Shown one piece after another: positions 18,156 through 27,137 of a DNA stretch of 48,364 nt. Source of the stretch: CAYJPK01 sp964372035 (GTDB lineage: Bacteria; Desulfobacterota; Desulfovibrionia; Desulfovibrionales; Desulfovibrionaceae). Where the stretch lies: contig CAYJPK010000005.1 of assembly GCA_964372035.1 (NCBI GenBank), positions 1 to 48,364 on the forward strand, read 5' to 3'. The notes under the pieces are model-generated. The model was given only the letters and a program-made list of their open reading frames with translations, made no database searches and had not been told where the DNA came from. Each line of letters starts with the position of its first letter. Position 1 is the stretch's first letter. Made by a program: the position numbers and the translations under genes.

Positions 18156-19909
18156 TGAATAAACTTATTCAACCTAAATTTCTACCTACTACAAAGGAAG
18201 AAATGTTAGATCTTGGCTGGGACGAGCTTGATATTTTACTTGTAAATGGTGATGCTTATGTAGATCACCCAAGCTTTGGAGCAGCCTTACTTGGGCGTTA
18301 TTTAGTAGCGCATGGCTATAGGGTTGGCATTATTGCACAACCGAAATTTGACGATACTACTGACATCATGGCAATGGGTAGACCTAGGCTTTTTGCAGGG
18401 GTTTCAGCTGGTGCTATTGATTCAATGCTTGCCCACTATACGGCTTTTCGTAAAAAACGCCATAATGATGAATATACTGCTGGTGGCAGCCATGGTGCTC
18501 GTCCTAATCGTGCAGTTATTATTTATAGTAACTTACTGCGCAGAGCATTTCCAAAATTGCCTGTAGTTGCAGGCGGTATTGAAGCTTCACTTAGACGCTT
18601 TACTCACTATGATTTTTGGACAGATAGCTTGCGTAAATCGTTATTATTTGATGCAAAACTCGATTTAGTTATTTATGGAATGGGCGAAAAAGCCATTGTT
18701 AATGTTGCAAATAATTTAGATAAAGCCGTTAAAAGTGGTGATAGTTTTGAGCTTAGTGAAGTCTTAGCTGGCATTAAAGGCACAGCAAGAATTCTTAATA
18801 AAAAAGCACTTGAAAATTTAAATTCAGAATATATTGAGCTTCCAAGTTTTGAAGAGCAAATTGAAGATAGGGCAAAGGTTTTAGAAGCCGCATTATTACA
18901 TGAAAAGCATATGCATATTGGTAAAATGCCAATTTTAGAGCGTATGGGAGATAGGGCAATTTGGCTAGAACCAGCTCAAAACATTGATAGTAAAGACCTT
19001 GATTTTATATATACTTTACCTTTTTCACGTATTGCACACCCAAAATATAAGCAAGAAATTCCGGCTGCAAGCATGATTAAAAATAGTATTACTGGGCATC
19101 GTGGTTGCGGCGGTGGTTGCAGTTTTTGTTCTTTAACACTTCACCAAGGTCGTAAAATTACTTCTCGCTCAGCTAAGTCAATTTTAGATGAAGTTGCAAC
19201 AATTGCTAAAAGCTCTAAAAAGCCTGTATCTATTACAGATATTGGTGGACCAAGTGCGAACATGTGGCAAGCTGTTTGTGCTGTAAACAAAGCAAGTTGC
19301 GAGCGTAGGTCTTGTTTATTTCCTGAAATATGTAAGCATTTTATTGTTGACCAAAACGAAACAATTGATTTGCTTCGGGCAACTGAACGTGTTGAAAATA
19401 TTAGGAATGTTAGAGTTGCAAGTGGTATACGCTTTGATTTGGCAATTCAAGACAAAGAGGCGCTTGCTGCTTATGTCAAAGAATTTACAGGTGGGCAATT
19501 AAAATTAGCACCTGAACATTCTTCAAATACTGTTTTAAAAAATATGCGCAAACCAAGCTTAGAAGTTTTTGAAAAATGCTTGAGCCTATTTAAAAAATAT
19601 TCACGTCAGAAACAAAAAGAGCAATATATTGTGCCTTATTTAATGAGTGCCATGCCTGGTTGTACTGATAAAGATATGAAGGACTTAGCTCTTTGGCTTG
19701 AAAATCGTAATTGGCAACCTCAACAAGTTCAATGCTTTATCCCAACGCCAGGAACTGTTGCAACTGCTATGTATTATAGTGGTTTAGATGAGAGTGGAAG
19801 GGATATTTTTGTGGCTTATACTGATGCGCAAAGATTACGACAACATGGCTTTTTAATAAAAACTGAAAGAGTAAAACCACCTCAAAAAATACATACTAGT
19901 CGAAGATAA
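18155..19909 (+). CDS. ygiQ: YgiQ-family radical SAM protein
   Basis: 584 residues with the YgiQ layout: an N-terminal B12-binding-like or UPF0313 region (HPSFGAALLGRYLVAHGYRVGIIAQP), then the radical SAM cluster motif C318-GGG-C322-SF-C325, then QYIVPYLMSAMPGCTDKDM and QCFIPTPGTVATAMYYSG. The family's function is not established. It binds a 4Fe-4S cluster and SAM. The length is somewhat short compared with the E. coli protein, mainly at the C-terminus. It is coupled to the PHP phosphatase gene. Confidence 0.93.
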   Translation: MNKLIQPKFLPTTKEEMLDLGWDELDILLVNGDAYVDHPSFGAALLGRYLVAHGYRVGIIAQPKFDDTTDIMAMGRPRLFAGVSAGAIDSMLAHYTAFRKKRHNDEYTAGGSHGARPNRAVIIYSNLLRRAFPKLPVVAGGIEASLRRFTHYDFWTDSLRKSLLFDAKLDLVIYGMGEKAIVNVANNLDKAVKSGDSFELSEVLAGIKGTARILNKKALENLNSEYIELPSFEEQIEDRAKVLEAALLHEKHMHIGKMPILERMGDRAIWLEPAQNIDSKDLDFIYTLPFSRIAHPKYKQEIPAASMIKNSITGHRGCGGGCSFCSLTLHQGRKITSRSAKSILDEVATIAKSSKKPVSITDIGGPSANMWQAVCAVNKASCERRSCLFPEICKHFIVDQNETIDLLRATERVENIRNVRVASGIRFDLAIQDKEALAAYVKEFTGGQLKLAPEHSSNTVLKNMRKPSLEVFEKCLSLFKKYSRQKQKEQYIVPYLMSAMPGCTDKDMKDLALWLENRNWQPQQVQCFIPTPGTVATAMYYSGLDESGRDIFVAYTDAQRLRQHGFLIKTERVKPPQKIHTSRR

Positions 19910-19919
19910 AATAAAAAAA

Positions 19920-19957
19920 TGTGCTAGTTCAAACCTAGAGCTAGCACACTTTTTTTA
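19920..19957. terminator. Terminator between ygiQ and the aldo/keto reductase gene
   Basis: TGTGCTAG/CTAGCACA 8-bp stem with a 13-nt loop, followed by a run of T on the plus strand and preceded by A on the other side, between convergent genes. Confidence 0.85.
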
Positions 19958-19974
19958 TAAAATTTAAACTAAAA

Positions 19975-21129
19975 TTATTTTGCTAAAGCACTAAGGCACT
20001 CATGTGCATTTTTAAGTTCTTCAGGAATATTAATATTTTGAGGGCAAAGTTCAACACAAGCTCCACATTCAGTACATTTATCAGCTCTATCATCAATAGA
20101 TTTTAAGTTGATATTATATAACGTGTTCGCCCAGAAAGTATCGTTAAAGAGTGAAAATGAATTATAAATCTGAAAAACATTAGGAATATTAACACCAAAT
20201 TGGCAAGGCATACAATAAGCGCAACCAGTACACTCAACCTTATTGCGTGAGTCAAAAATCTTCTTAACTTCAGCAATTGCAGCAAAATCATCTTGAGTTA
20301 AGGTGTTAGCTAAATGCTCATCAGCCACACGGCAATTTTCCTCAATTTGTGATAACTCATTCATTCCACTAAGTACACAGGATATTTTAGGATTATCAAA
20401 TAAGAAACGAAGTCCCCATTCAGCAGGGCTATAGTTTCTGCCAGTTTTATTCCAAATTTCCTGAATATCGTTTGGAGGTGTTTTTGTAAGACTACCACCT
20501 TTAAGCGGTTCCATAATTACAACATCAAGACCTTTTGAACTTGCATACTCTAAACCTTTTGTACCAGCTTGAAAATTAATATCCATATAATTATATTGAA
20601 TTTGGCAAAAATCCCAGTCAAAACCATCAACAATTGTTGGAAAAGCACTATAATCATCGTGGAATGAAAAACCAATATGCTGAACTTTACCTTGTTTTTT
20701 TAGAGCTTCAATAAAGTCTAAGCCACCGTTTTCTTTAAAAATTTTATAGCGACTAGAAGATAAATTATGCACAAGGTAATAATCAAAATAATCAGTTTTC
20801 AATTTTTCTAACTGTTCGTTAAAAGCCTGTTCAAATTTATCAGGTTTATCAAAAAACATTTGATTTAATTTTGTGGCAAGAAAAATTTTATTGCGTAACT
20901 TTTCTTTTTTTAACGCTTCGCCAAGTGCTAGCTCACTTGAAAAATTATGATAATTGTAAGCAGTATCAAAATAATTGATACCACGTTCAAAAGACTCCAT
21001 GATAAGAGGGTGAGTTTTATTGATATCAGCATCAATAGCTCTATTTGTACCTCCATCAACAGTTGGTAAGCGCATACAGCCAAAACCAAGCACTGAAACT
21101 TTATTTGTCCCAAGTGTACGATATTGCAT
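19975..21129 (-). CDS. Aldo/keto reductase with C-terminal 4Fe-4S domain
   Basis: 384 residues: an aldo/keto reductase barrel (GFGCMRLP, then FDTAYNYHNFSSE with the catalytic Asp and Tyr) fused to a C-terminal ferredoxin-like region with CTGCAYCMPCQFGVNIP and CTECGACVELCPQNINIP. This group is common in anaerobes and is annotated as a putative oxidoreductase of the aldo/keto family; natural substrates are mostly unknown. It is the last gene of the cbiL-cbiK-aspA-thiS-like operon, 38 nt after the thiS-like gene. Confidence 0.9.
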   Translation of the reverse strand: MQYRTLGTNKVSVLGFGCMRLPTVDGGTNRAIDADINKTHPLIMESFERGINYFDTAYNYHNFSSELALGEALKKEKLRNKIFLATKLNQMFFDKPDKFEQAFNEQLEKLKTDYFDYYLVHNLSSSRYKIFKENGGLDFIEALKKQGKVQHIGFSFHDDYSAFPTIVDGFDWDFCQIQYNYMDINFQAGTKGLEYASSKGLDVVIMEPLKGGSLTKTPPNDIQEIWNKTGRNYSPAEWGLRFLFDNPKISCVLSGMNELSQIEENCRVADEHLANTLTQDDFAAIAEVKKIFDSRNKVECTGCAYCMPCQFGVNIPNVFQIYNSFSLFNDTFWANTLYNINLKSIDDRADKCTECGACVELCPQNINIPEELKNAHECLSALAK

Positions 21130-21167
21130 TTTTTTACCTCATTTTGTCTAAAAATCCATGTAATATA

Positions 21168-21422
21168 TTAACCGCTTGATGCAACCTTGCGAACTAATAA
21201 TTCATCTCCAGGATATACAGCTCTATCTGAAGTTAAAAGTTCTTTACCTCTTGCAACAATAGCTGTGCAGGGTGGTAAATTTAATTGTTGTAGTACACCA
21301 CGCACACTTTTTACTTTTCTTAGTTCAATAATCTTTTCTTCTGGCTGGAGCAGTACTTTTACTGGTTCCCTGCCTTTATTTCTAATTAAATCTTCATGAT
21401 AAATAGGAGGAGTTTCACTCAT
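21168..21422 (-). CDS. MoaD/ThiS-like small sulfur-carrier-fold protein ending in SSG
   Basis: 84 residues. The C-terminal 60 residues fit the beta-grasp MoaD/ThiS fold: VRGVLQQLNLPPCTAIVARG, then a PGDELLVRKV end. The last residues are VASSG, not the GG needed for adenylation and thiocarboxylation in MoaD and ThiS. Either it is a non-carrier member or it uses a single C-terminal Gly. No ThiF/MoeB partner is close by. It sits between aspA (11 nt) and the aldo/keto reductase (38 nt) in the same operon. Confidence 0.8.
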   Translation of the reverse strand: MSETPPIYHEDLIRNKGREPVKVLLQPEEKIIELRKVKSVRGVLQQLNLPPCTAIVARGKELLTSDRAVYPGDELLVRKVASSG

Positions 21423-21433
21423 TTTATTTAACC

Positions 21434-22843
21434 TTATTTCTTTTTTATTGCTACCGGTTGTACCATATTTTCAGGTTTAAGTAGCTCATTTAATTCATTT
21501 TCGCTCATAATATTTTTTTCAATTAATAGCTCTCTAACGCCTTTACCTGTTTTAAAGGCGGCTTTAGCAACTTCAGCACATAATTCATAGCCAATAAATG
21601 GTACAAGTGCAGTGATTAAACCTATGGAATTATTAACCATATTATGGCAATGTTCTTCGTTTGCAGTAATGTCTTTTATGCATTTATCAGCAAGAGTGTA
21701 GCAAGCATTTGTAAGCATACTAATGGACTTAAAGAGTGAAAACCCAATGATAGGCTCCATTACATTCAACTCTAGCTGTCCAGCTTCAGCCGCCATACTA
21801 ACGGTCATATCATGCCCAACAACGGCAAAGGCAACTTGGTTTACAACTTCTGGGATTACAGGATTTACCTTACCAGGCATAATTGATGAACCAGGTGCTC
21901 GAGGTGGTAAATTTATTTCATTTAAGCCACAACGAGGGCCACTTGATAAGAGTCTTAAATCGTTACAAATTTTAGATAGCTTAACTGCCACACGCTTAAG
22001 CACTCCTGACAATTGAACGTAAGCTCCAGTATCTTGAGTTGCTTCAACTAAATTTGCAGCACTAACAAGATTAATGCCACTTTCTTCTTTTAAATGCATA
22101 GTGACTAGATCTTTGTATTCTGGAACAGTATTAATTCCAGTACCAATTGCTGTTGCACCTAGGTTAATTTCACGCATAAGGCTTGAAGCCTCTTGAACTC
22201 TTAGTATGTCCTCACGAATCATTTCAGCCCAAGCATGAAATTCTTGCCCAAGTGTCATTGGAACTGCATCTTGCAACTGAGTACGACCCATTTTAAGAAT
22301 ATGTGAAAACTCATCGCCTTTTTTGGCAAAGTGCTGGCTTAAATAAGTCATTGCTTCACAAATAGAACGAAGCTCATAAATTAATGTCATTCTAATTGCT
22401 GTTGGGTAAACATCATTAGTTGATTGTGACATATTAATATCATTATTAGGGTGCAGGTAATCATATTCACCTTTTTTACGCCCCATATGCTCAAGCCCAC
22501 GATTACAAATAACCTCATTTGCATTCATGTTCGTGCTTGTGCCAGCTCCGCCTTGTACTGCATCAACAATAAATTCTTCTAAAAAATCTCCACGGATTAA
22601 TTCATTGCAAGCTTTAACAATTGCATCAGTTTTTTCTTGTTCAAGTAGTCCAAGCTCATTGTTAGTAATTGCAGCAACTTTTTTAATTTGTGCTAATGAT
22701 TTGATTAAACTAGGAAATCTACCAATAGTTGTGCCTGTTATATTGTAACTCTCAACACCACGCAAAGTCTGGCAACCATAATATGCTTCAACAGGAACTT
22801 TGAGTTCGCCAAGGCTATCATGCTCTAGTCTAAATTCATGCAT
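21434..22843 (-). CDS. aspA: Aspartate ammonia-lyase
   Basis: A 469-residue member of the fumarase/aspartase superfamily. The N-terminus EHDSLGELKVPVEAYYGCQT and the catalytic loop with S319-S320-IMPGKVNPV are typical, and GRTQLQDAVPMTLGQEF is the second conserved block. Aspartase (L-aspartate to fumarate plus ammonia) is favoured over class II fumarase by the N-terminal form and the residues around NEVICNRGLE. In an anaerobe it would feed fumarate to respiration or make ammonia. It is placed inside a corrinoid operon at 17 nt from cbiK. Confidence 0.92.
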   Translation of the reverse strand: MHEFRLEHDSLGELKVPVEAYYGCQTLRGVESYNITGTTIGRFPSLIKSLAQIKKVAAITNNELGLLEQEKTDAIVKACNELIRGDFLEEFIVDAVQGGAGTSTNMNANEVICNRGLEHMGRKKGEYDYLHPNNDINMSQSTNDVYPTAIRMTLIYELRSICEAMTYLSQHFAKKGDEFSHILKMGRTQLQDAVPMTLGQEFHAWAEMIREDILRVQEASSLMREINLGATAIGTGINTVPEYKDLVTMHLKEESGINLVSAANLVEATQDTGAYVQLSGVLKRVAVKLSKICNDLRLLSSGPRCGLNEINLPPRAPGSSIMPGKVNPVIPEVVNQVAFAVVGHDMTVSMAAEAGQLELNVMEPIIGFSLFKSISMLTNACYTLADKCIKDITANEEHCHNMVNNSIGLITALVPFIGYELCAEVAKAAFKTGKGVRELLIEKNIMSENELNELLKPENMVQPVAIKKK

Positions 22844-22860
22844 AAATCACTCCGTTAATT

Positions 22861-23673
22861 TTAAGCGTTTATTTTTTTAAGTGCCTCATCTAGTCTGTTT
22901 TGTAAGATTTTTGTAATACTATGATATTCAAGCAGCCCCTTTTGAGTTTGCTTAAGTTCGTAGCCACAATTTTTAATTGTAGAGCTTATAGAGCCTTCGT
23001 CCTCACCGCCAATATCTTGTTTTACATGCACACCAACCACCATCAAAAGAGGGTGTATTGATACTTTTTTAGTATTACGCTCTTTTAAAATTTCAAGTAC
23101 ACTTTCTAAGCTTGGGTTAACCTCACCTTCAAACTTATCTTCACCTAAAATGCATACATAAGCATTTTTATTCAATTTTGATAGCTCATATTGCAAAGCA
23201 GGATAAGCCAAACCACCTTCATGGTCAGTGCCGTGCCCTACAAATAAAATTGCTTCATCGCTCAAGCATGGTTCACAAATCTCTAAAAGTGCAGAACTAA
23301 CTTCGCTTAAGCTTTGAGAATTTGCAATAAGTGGCTTTGTAACAACAATTTCAAGTTCAGTTTTAGGCAAATTACCCATAGCTCTAACTATTGTATGTAT
23401 ATCATTATACTCATAGCCTGGCACAACATGCAAGCTTTGCACAATTATTTTTTTTATGCCACTTTCAGCTAAATCAGAGATAGTTTGCGGTAATGATTTA
23501 ACTGCTTCACCAGCTTGCTGCAATTTTTTACGTACAACTTTTGAAGTGTAAGAAAGTTCAACAGTATAGTCAGTATACTTATCTGCTATAGTTTTCATGA
23601 AATTGTTTATGCTATTTTTTCCATGCTCATATGAGCTGCCAAAAACACATAAAACAATAGCCGTATCTTTCAT
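22861..23673 (-). CDS. cbiK: Sirohydrochlorin cobaltochelatase CbiK
   Basis: 270 residues, the class II chelatase that inserts cobalt (or iron, for siroheme) into sirohydrochlorin early in anaerobic cobalamin synthesis. Family blocks are VLCVFGSSYEHG, VQSLHVVPGYEYND (metal-binding His), VGHGTDHEGGLAYPAL and HPLLMVVGVHVKQDIGGEDEGS. There is no signal peptide, so this would be the cytoplasmic rather than the periplasmic type. It lies 12 nt downstream of cbiL, the next pathway step. Confidence 0.94.
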   Translation of the reverse strand: MKDTAIVLCVFGSSYEHGKNSINNFMKTIADKYTDYTVELSYTSKVVRKKLQQAGEAVKSLPQTISDLAESGIKKIIVQSLHVVPGYEYNDIHTIVRAMGNLPKTELEIVVTKPLIANSQSLSEVSSALLEICEPCLSDEAILFVGHGTDHEGGLAYPALQYELSKLNKNAYVCILGEDKFEGEVNPSLESVLEILKERNTKKVSIHPLLMVVGVHVKQDIGGEDEGSISSTIKNCGYELKQTQKGLLEYHSITKILQNRLDEALKKINA

Positions 23674-23685
23674 GGTTAAATCCTT

Positions 23686-24390
23686 CTAATCCTTTGCAAT
23701 TATTAAACTAAAATAAGATGGTTTTTCGGGAATTAATGATAAATCATTTGTAATAAATTCATCTTTAAGGTGTAAGTTGCTTATAAATTTAAAGTTCTTT
23801 TCTCGACCGAGTTTTTTTATAGTATTTTTAATTGTGTTTATATTTTTATAGGTCTTAAGAATTACAACATTATTTTGAGTTTTTAAGGTGTCTGCTAGTT
23901 CATTATCTTCTGCGATGCCAGGGAAGATTGTTAAGCTTTCTCCGTCTTCACATAAAATAGTATTAGTTTTTGCTGCAGCAGCTTGAAATGAAGTAATGCC
24001 CGGAATAATTTTAATTTCAATTTCTGGAGCATGGATATTTAATTTACGCATTAAATAACCAAAAGTGCTGTATACAAGAGGGTCACCTAAGGTTAAGAAA
24101 GCAATGTCTTTGCCTTGTTTTAATAAGTGCACAGTCCTACGTGAATTTTCAAGCCAAGCTTCTTCTCGTTCATTTTCATCACGAGTCATTGGAAATTTCA
24201 TAAACTCAATTTGAGCTTCTTCATTAATATGTGGTCTAGCGATTTCAAGTGCAACAGAATAGTCGTTTTTTGGTGATGACGCAGCTAAAATTATGTCAAT
24301 TTCTTTTAAAGCCTTGATTGCTTTTAAGGTTAGTAAGTCTGGATCACCAGGTCCAATTCCTATGCCAAATAATCTGCCTGTTTTTGTCAT
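23686..24390 (-). CDS. cbiL: Cobalt-factor II C20-methyltransferase CbiL
   Basis: 234 residues of the SAM-dependent tetrapyrrole methylase fold. The N-terminal GIGIGPGDPDLLTLKAIKAL is the SAM-binding loop; TLGDPLVYSTFGYL and IIPGITSFQAAAA are family motifs specific to the CobI/CbiL group. It methylates C20 of cobalt-sirohydrochlorin. It heads an operon with cbiK. No cobalamin riboswitch was recognised in the 124 nt upstream. Confidence 0.92.
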   Translation of the reverse strand: MTKTGRLFGIGIGPGDPDLLTLKAIKALKEIDIILAASSPKNDYSVALEIARPHINEEAQIEFMKFPMTRDENEREEAWLENSRRTVHLLKQGKDIAFLTLGDPLVYSTFGYLMRKLNIHAPEIEIKIIPGITSFQAAAAKTNTILCEDGESLTIFPGIAEDNELADTLKTQNNVVILKTYKNINTIKNTIKKLGREKNFKFISNLHLKDEFITNDLSLIPEKPSYFSLIIAKD

Positions 24391-24472
24391 TTTTTTATAG
24401 CCTAAAATAAATATAGTTATTTGTTTATAAGGTATTATAAAACGTTAGTCAAACTTTAAATATTGCATAAAA

Positions 24473-24500
24473 AAACACTAAATGTTCAAATTTAGTGTTT
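24473..24500 (-). terminator. Terminator at the end of the dnaX-to-hypothetical operon
   Basis: AAACACTAAA/TTTAGTGTTT perfect 10-bp stem with an 8-nt loop, followed on the minus strand by four further T. It lies 14 nt past the stop of the gene at 24515. Confidence 0.88.
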
Positions 24501-24514
24501 AAATTATTTGTATT

Positions 24515-24988
24515 CTAAAAAGTTTGCGGAGGTTCAGTTTTCTGGGTTTCAGGTTCTTGTAAGCTATCAAGCAATTCCTCTGATTTTTTTTGGAAAAATT
24601 GAAGTGCATTGTTTAGTGTTTCCTCAAAACCTTGTTTTAAATCTTTAGTAGTTTTGTCTTTTTGCTCACTAAATTCTTTTATAGTTTCATCTAAATTCTG
24701 ACCAAGTGTTTTATCCTTTGCAGAATCTAAAAATACTTTTCCCAAATTTTGAACTTTGTTTAAAATAATATCACGTTCAGCTCGAGTTAATATATTATCA
24801 GCCATCGCCTTTTCAATTTCAGGTAGAAGTTCTTTAAAAAATAATTCAGGAGCCATGTATTTTAATGAATATAGTGAAGCATATTCACTAGGGCTTAATT
24901 CTTTTTTTTGATGGCTTTCATACATAAAATTTGCACTAACTCCAACGATTAAACAACTAACTAAAATACTAATGATGATTTTTAACAT
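24515..24988 (-). CDS. Small membrane-anchored helical protein of unknown function
   Basis: 157 residues. An N-terminal hydrophobic segment (IIISILVSCLIVGVSANF) is an uncleaved anchor or signal. The rest is charged and almost wholly helical, with likely coiled coil (about 75-145, rich in K, E, Q), and ends in a Pro/Thr tail (ETQKTEPPQTF). No family recognised. It starts 2 nt after xerC with a good AAGGA site and closes the ten-gene operon. Confidence 0.75.
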   Translation of the reverse strand: MLKIIISILVSCLIVGVSANFMYESHQKKELSPSEYASLYSLKYMAPELFFKELLPEIEKAMADNILTRAERDIILNKVQNLGKVFLDSAKDKTLGQNLDETIKEFSEQKDKTTKDLKQGFEETLNNALQFFQKKSEELLDSLQEPETQKTEPPQTF

Positions 24989-24990
24989 AA

Positions 24991-25968
24991 CTATCCTTCT
25001 TTATTCTCTTTTTCTATATTGCTTGTTTCAGATCTTGGGTGAGCACTATCATAGACTTTCATAAGTCTATCTAAGCTTAGATGAGTGTAGCGTTGAGTTG
25101 TTGAAAGTCGTGAATGACCTAATAACTCTTGTACGCTTCTTAAATCAGCGCCACCTTCAAGCAGATGTGTTGCATATGAATGACGCAAGCTATGCGGTGA
25201 AATGCTAAATTCAATTCCTGATTGTTTGCGCATTTCCTCTACAATTCTGGAGGCTTGTCTACGATTTAATCTTGCACCACGTCTACCTAAAAACAAAGCA
25301 TGCTCTTTAACTGAATGTGCTAAAACATGGCGATTTTCAAGCCAAGAATTAAGTGTAGAAACTGAAGTGTCACTAAGTGGTGATAATCTACTTTTGTTGC
25401 CCTTACCAGTAACTTTTACAACTCCACTTTTTATATCAATATCTTGTATATCTAACTCTAAGGCCTCTGAAATACGTAGACCAGAGCCGTATAATAATTC
25501 TAATAATGCCAGATTACGTTTTTCCTCTGCATGATCAATTGCAGCATTTTCAGGGTTTTTACTTAATGCTTTTGGCTTTTTCTCTAATAACTCAAATACT
25601 TGGTCTACATTTAAACTATTTGGGTGGCGCGTTTCTTGTTTAGGATTTTTAACTCCTTGGCAAGGGTTTTGTTCAAGTTTACGAGTTTTAATTAAATATT
25701 TAAAATACGTACGAATACTTGATAACTTTCGTGCCATGCTACTTTTTGCCATTTCTTGACGATAAAGTGAGGCTAAAAAACGCTGAATATGTTTTCGTGT
25801 TATTTTATCATAATCATTTAAACTAAGTTCATTTTCTTGCAAAAATTGCTCAAACTGCGCCAAATCACTTGTGTAAGCGTCAACACTTGCTTTACTCATA
25901 CCTTTTTGCAGTGAAAACCAAGCTAAAAAAGCCTTGGCGGATTTTGGTAGTTTATTATCACTTAACAT
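24991..25968 (-). CDS. xerC: Tyrosine recombinase XerC-like
   Basis: 325 residues with an N-terminal SAM-like core-binding domain (FLAWFSLQKGMSKASVDAYTSDLAQF) and a C-terminal catalytic domain. Active-site residues are visible: Arg in YGSGLRISEAL, Lys in VTGKGNKSR, H259-SLR262, the LLGHS histidine and Tyr294 in TTQRYTH. This fits chromosome dimer resolution at dif rather than a phage integrase, because of its length and its place in a housekeeping operon next to dprA. No dif site was recognised in the window. Confidence 0.93.
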   Translation of the reverse strand: MLSDNKLPKSAKAFLAWFSLQKGMSKASVDAYTSDLAQFEQFLQENELSLNDYDKITRKHIQRFLASLYRQEMAKSSMARKLSSIRTYFKYLIKTRKLEQNPCQGVKNPKQETRHPNSLNVDQVFELLEKKPKALSKNPENAAIDHAEEKRNLALLELLYGSGLRISEALELDIQDIDIKSGVVKVTGKGNKSRLSPLSDTSVSTLNSWLENRHVLAHSVKEHALFLGRRGARLNRRQASRIVEEMRKQSGIEFSISPHSLRHSYATHLLEGGADLRSVQELLGHSRLSTTQRYTHLSLDRLMKVYDSAHPRSETSNIEKENKEG

Positions 25969-25969
25969 A

Positions 25970-27136
25970 TTAATAATCTTTCTTTTTTATTATATAATAT
26001 TGACCAGGTAAACGCTCAATAATATCTTGTATTTCAAGCTGAGCTAAAAGAGAATTAAGTTCACTCGCCTCAATATCATCTAGTTCATCTTTGAGATCGT
26101 CTATGCTTAATGCCTTATTTTCAAAGGATAATATGTCAACAATTGCCTGTTCATTTTTATCCTCAAGCACAATTTTAACTGGTGCTAAGTTATCAACATT
26201 GATTTTTGTTTTTTCGCTAGATACATAATTTTTTAAAAGAGGTGATAAATCTTTTAATATATCTTGAGGTGAAAAAGCAGGAGTAGCACCTTGCTTAATA
26301 AGTTCTTGGCAACCAAGTGAATAGATAGAGTTAATTCCACCAGGGATAGCAAAAACTGTCTTGTTTTGGTCAAGTGCGCAACGAGTAGTTATAAGGCTTC
26401 CACTTTTGATGCTTGCTTCAATAACCAAAACACCTTGTGATAATGCGCTAATTATTCGATTTCTAATAGGAAAATTTTTTCTTTCAGGTGGAGTAGAGGG
26501 CGCAAATTCAGATAGAATTAAGCCTTTTTCAACTAGTGCATAATAAATATCGGTTGAAGATTTTGGATATATATAATCAATTCCAGTTCCAAGTACTGCA
26601 ATGCTACTTCCTAGCTGTGATACTGCTGTTGCGTGAGCAACTTGGTCAATGCCGAGTGCTAAGCCAGAAATAATAGTAATACCATTTTCTGAAAGGTTTT
26701 TTGAAAAGAAGGCTGTGTTCTTACGCCCCTCAATAGAGCACTTTCTTGCACCAATAATTGCAACTCCCGGTGAGTTTAAAAGCTTTATATCGCCAAGGTA
26801 ATATAAAAATAGAGGGGCATCGGGAGTTTCTTTTAAAAGAGTAGGATATTTTTCGTCAGTCCATAGCAAAATTTTTGCATTTAATTCTTTCGCCTTATTC
26901 CATTCTTGCGAAGCTAGTTCACGCCATGAGTTCTGCAAAATTGCGGCATTGCGTGTTAGAGATACATTTGCTTTATCCCAAGAATTTGGATTTTGAACAG
27001 CTAAAAGCGCAGAGCCAAAATGACGCATCAACTTATTAATTGAACGCAAGCCTAAATTTGAGCTATACCTTAGTGCTAGACTAGCCCAATATTCTGCTTT
27101 TTCCGATTCACTTAAAAGGCTAAGCGCTGATTGCAT
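25970..27136 (-). CDS. dprA: DNA processing protein DprA
   Basis: 388 residues from the ATG at 27136, one base past the cpoB stop (TAATATG). The Rossmann-like DprA core is clear: SPGVAIIGARKCSIEGRKNT, then ISGLALGIDQVAHATA, AVLGTGIDYIYPKS, FPIRNRIISALSQGVLVIEA and SGSLITTRCALDQNKTVFAIPG. The last 70 residues form the C-terminal winged-helix-like region. DprA loads RecA on incoming single-stranded DNA in transformation, but it is also present in bacteria not known to be competent. Confidence 0.94.
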   Translation of the reverse strand: MQSALSLLSESEKAEYWASLALRYSSNLGLRSINKLMRHFGSALLAVQNPNSWDKANVSLTRNAAILQNSWRELASQEWNKAKELNAKILLWTDEKYPTLLKETPDAPLFLYYLGDIKLLNSPGVAIIGARKCSIEGRKNTAFFSKNLSENGITIISGLALGIDQVAHATAVSQLGSSIAVLGTGIDYIYPKSSTDIYYALVEKGLILSEFAPSTPPERKNFPIRNRIISALSQGVLVIEASIKSGSLITTRCALDQNKTVFAIPGGINSIYSLGCQELIKQGATPAFSPQDILKDLSPLLKNYVSSEKTKINVDNLAPVKIVLEDKNEQAIVDILSFENKALSIDDLKDELDDIEASELNSLLAQLEIQDIIERLPGQYYIIKKKDY

Positions 27137-27137
27137 A

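Noticed and set aside
24391..24514. Cobalamin riboswitch before cbiL
   Set aside because: The region is short and AT-rich, with only the terminator of the neighbouring operon; no B12-box-like sequence seen.
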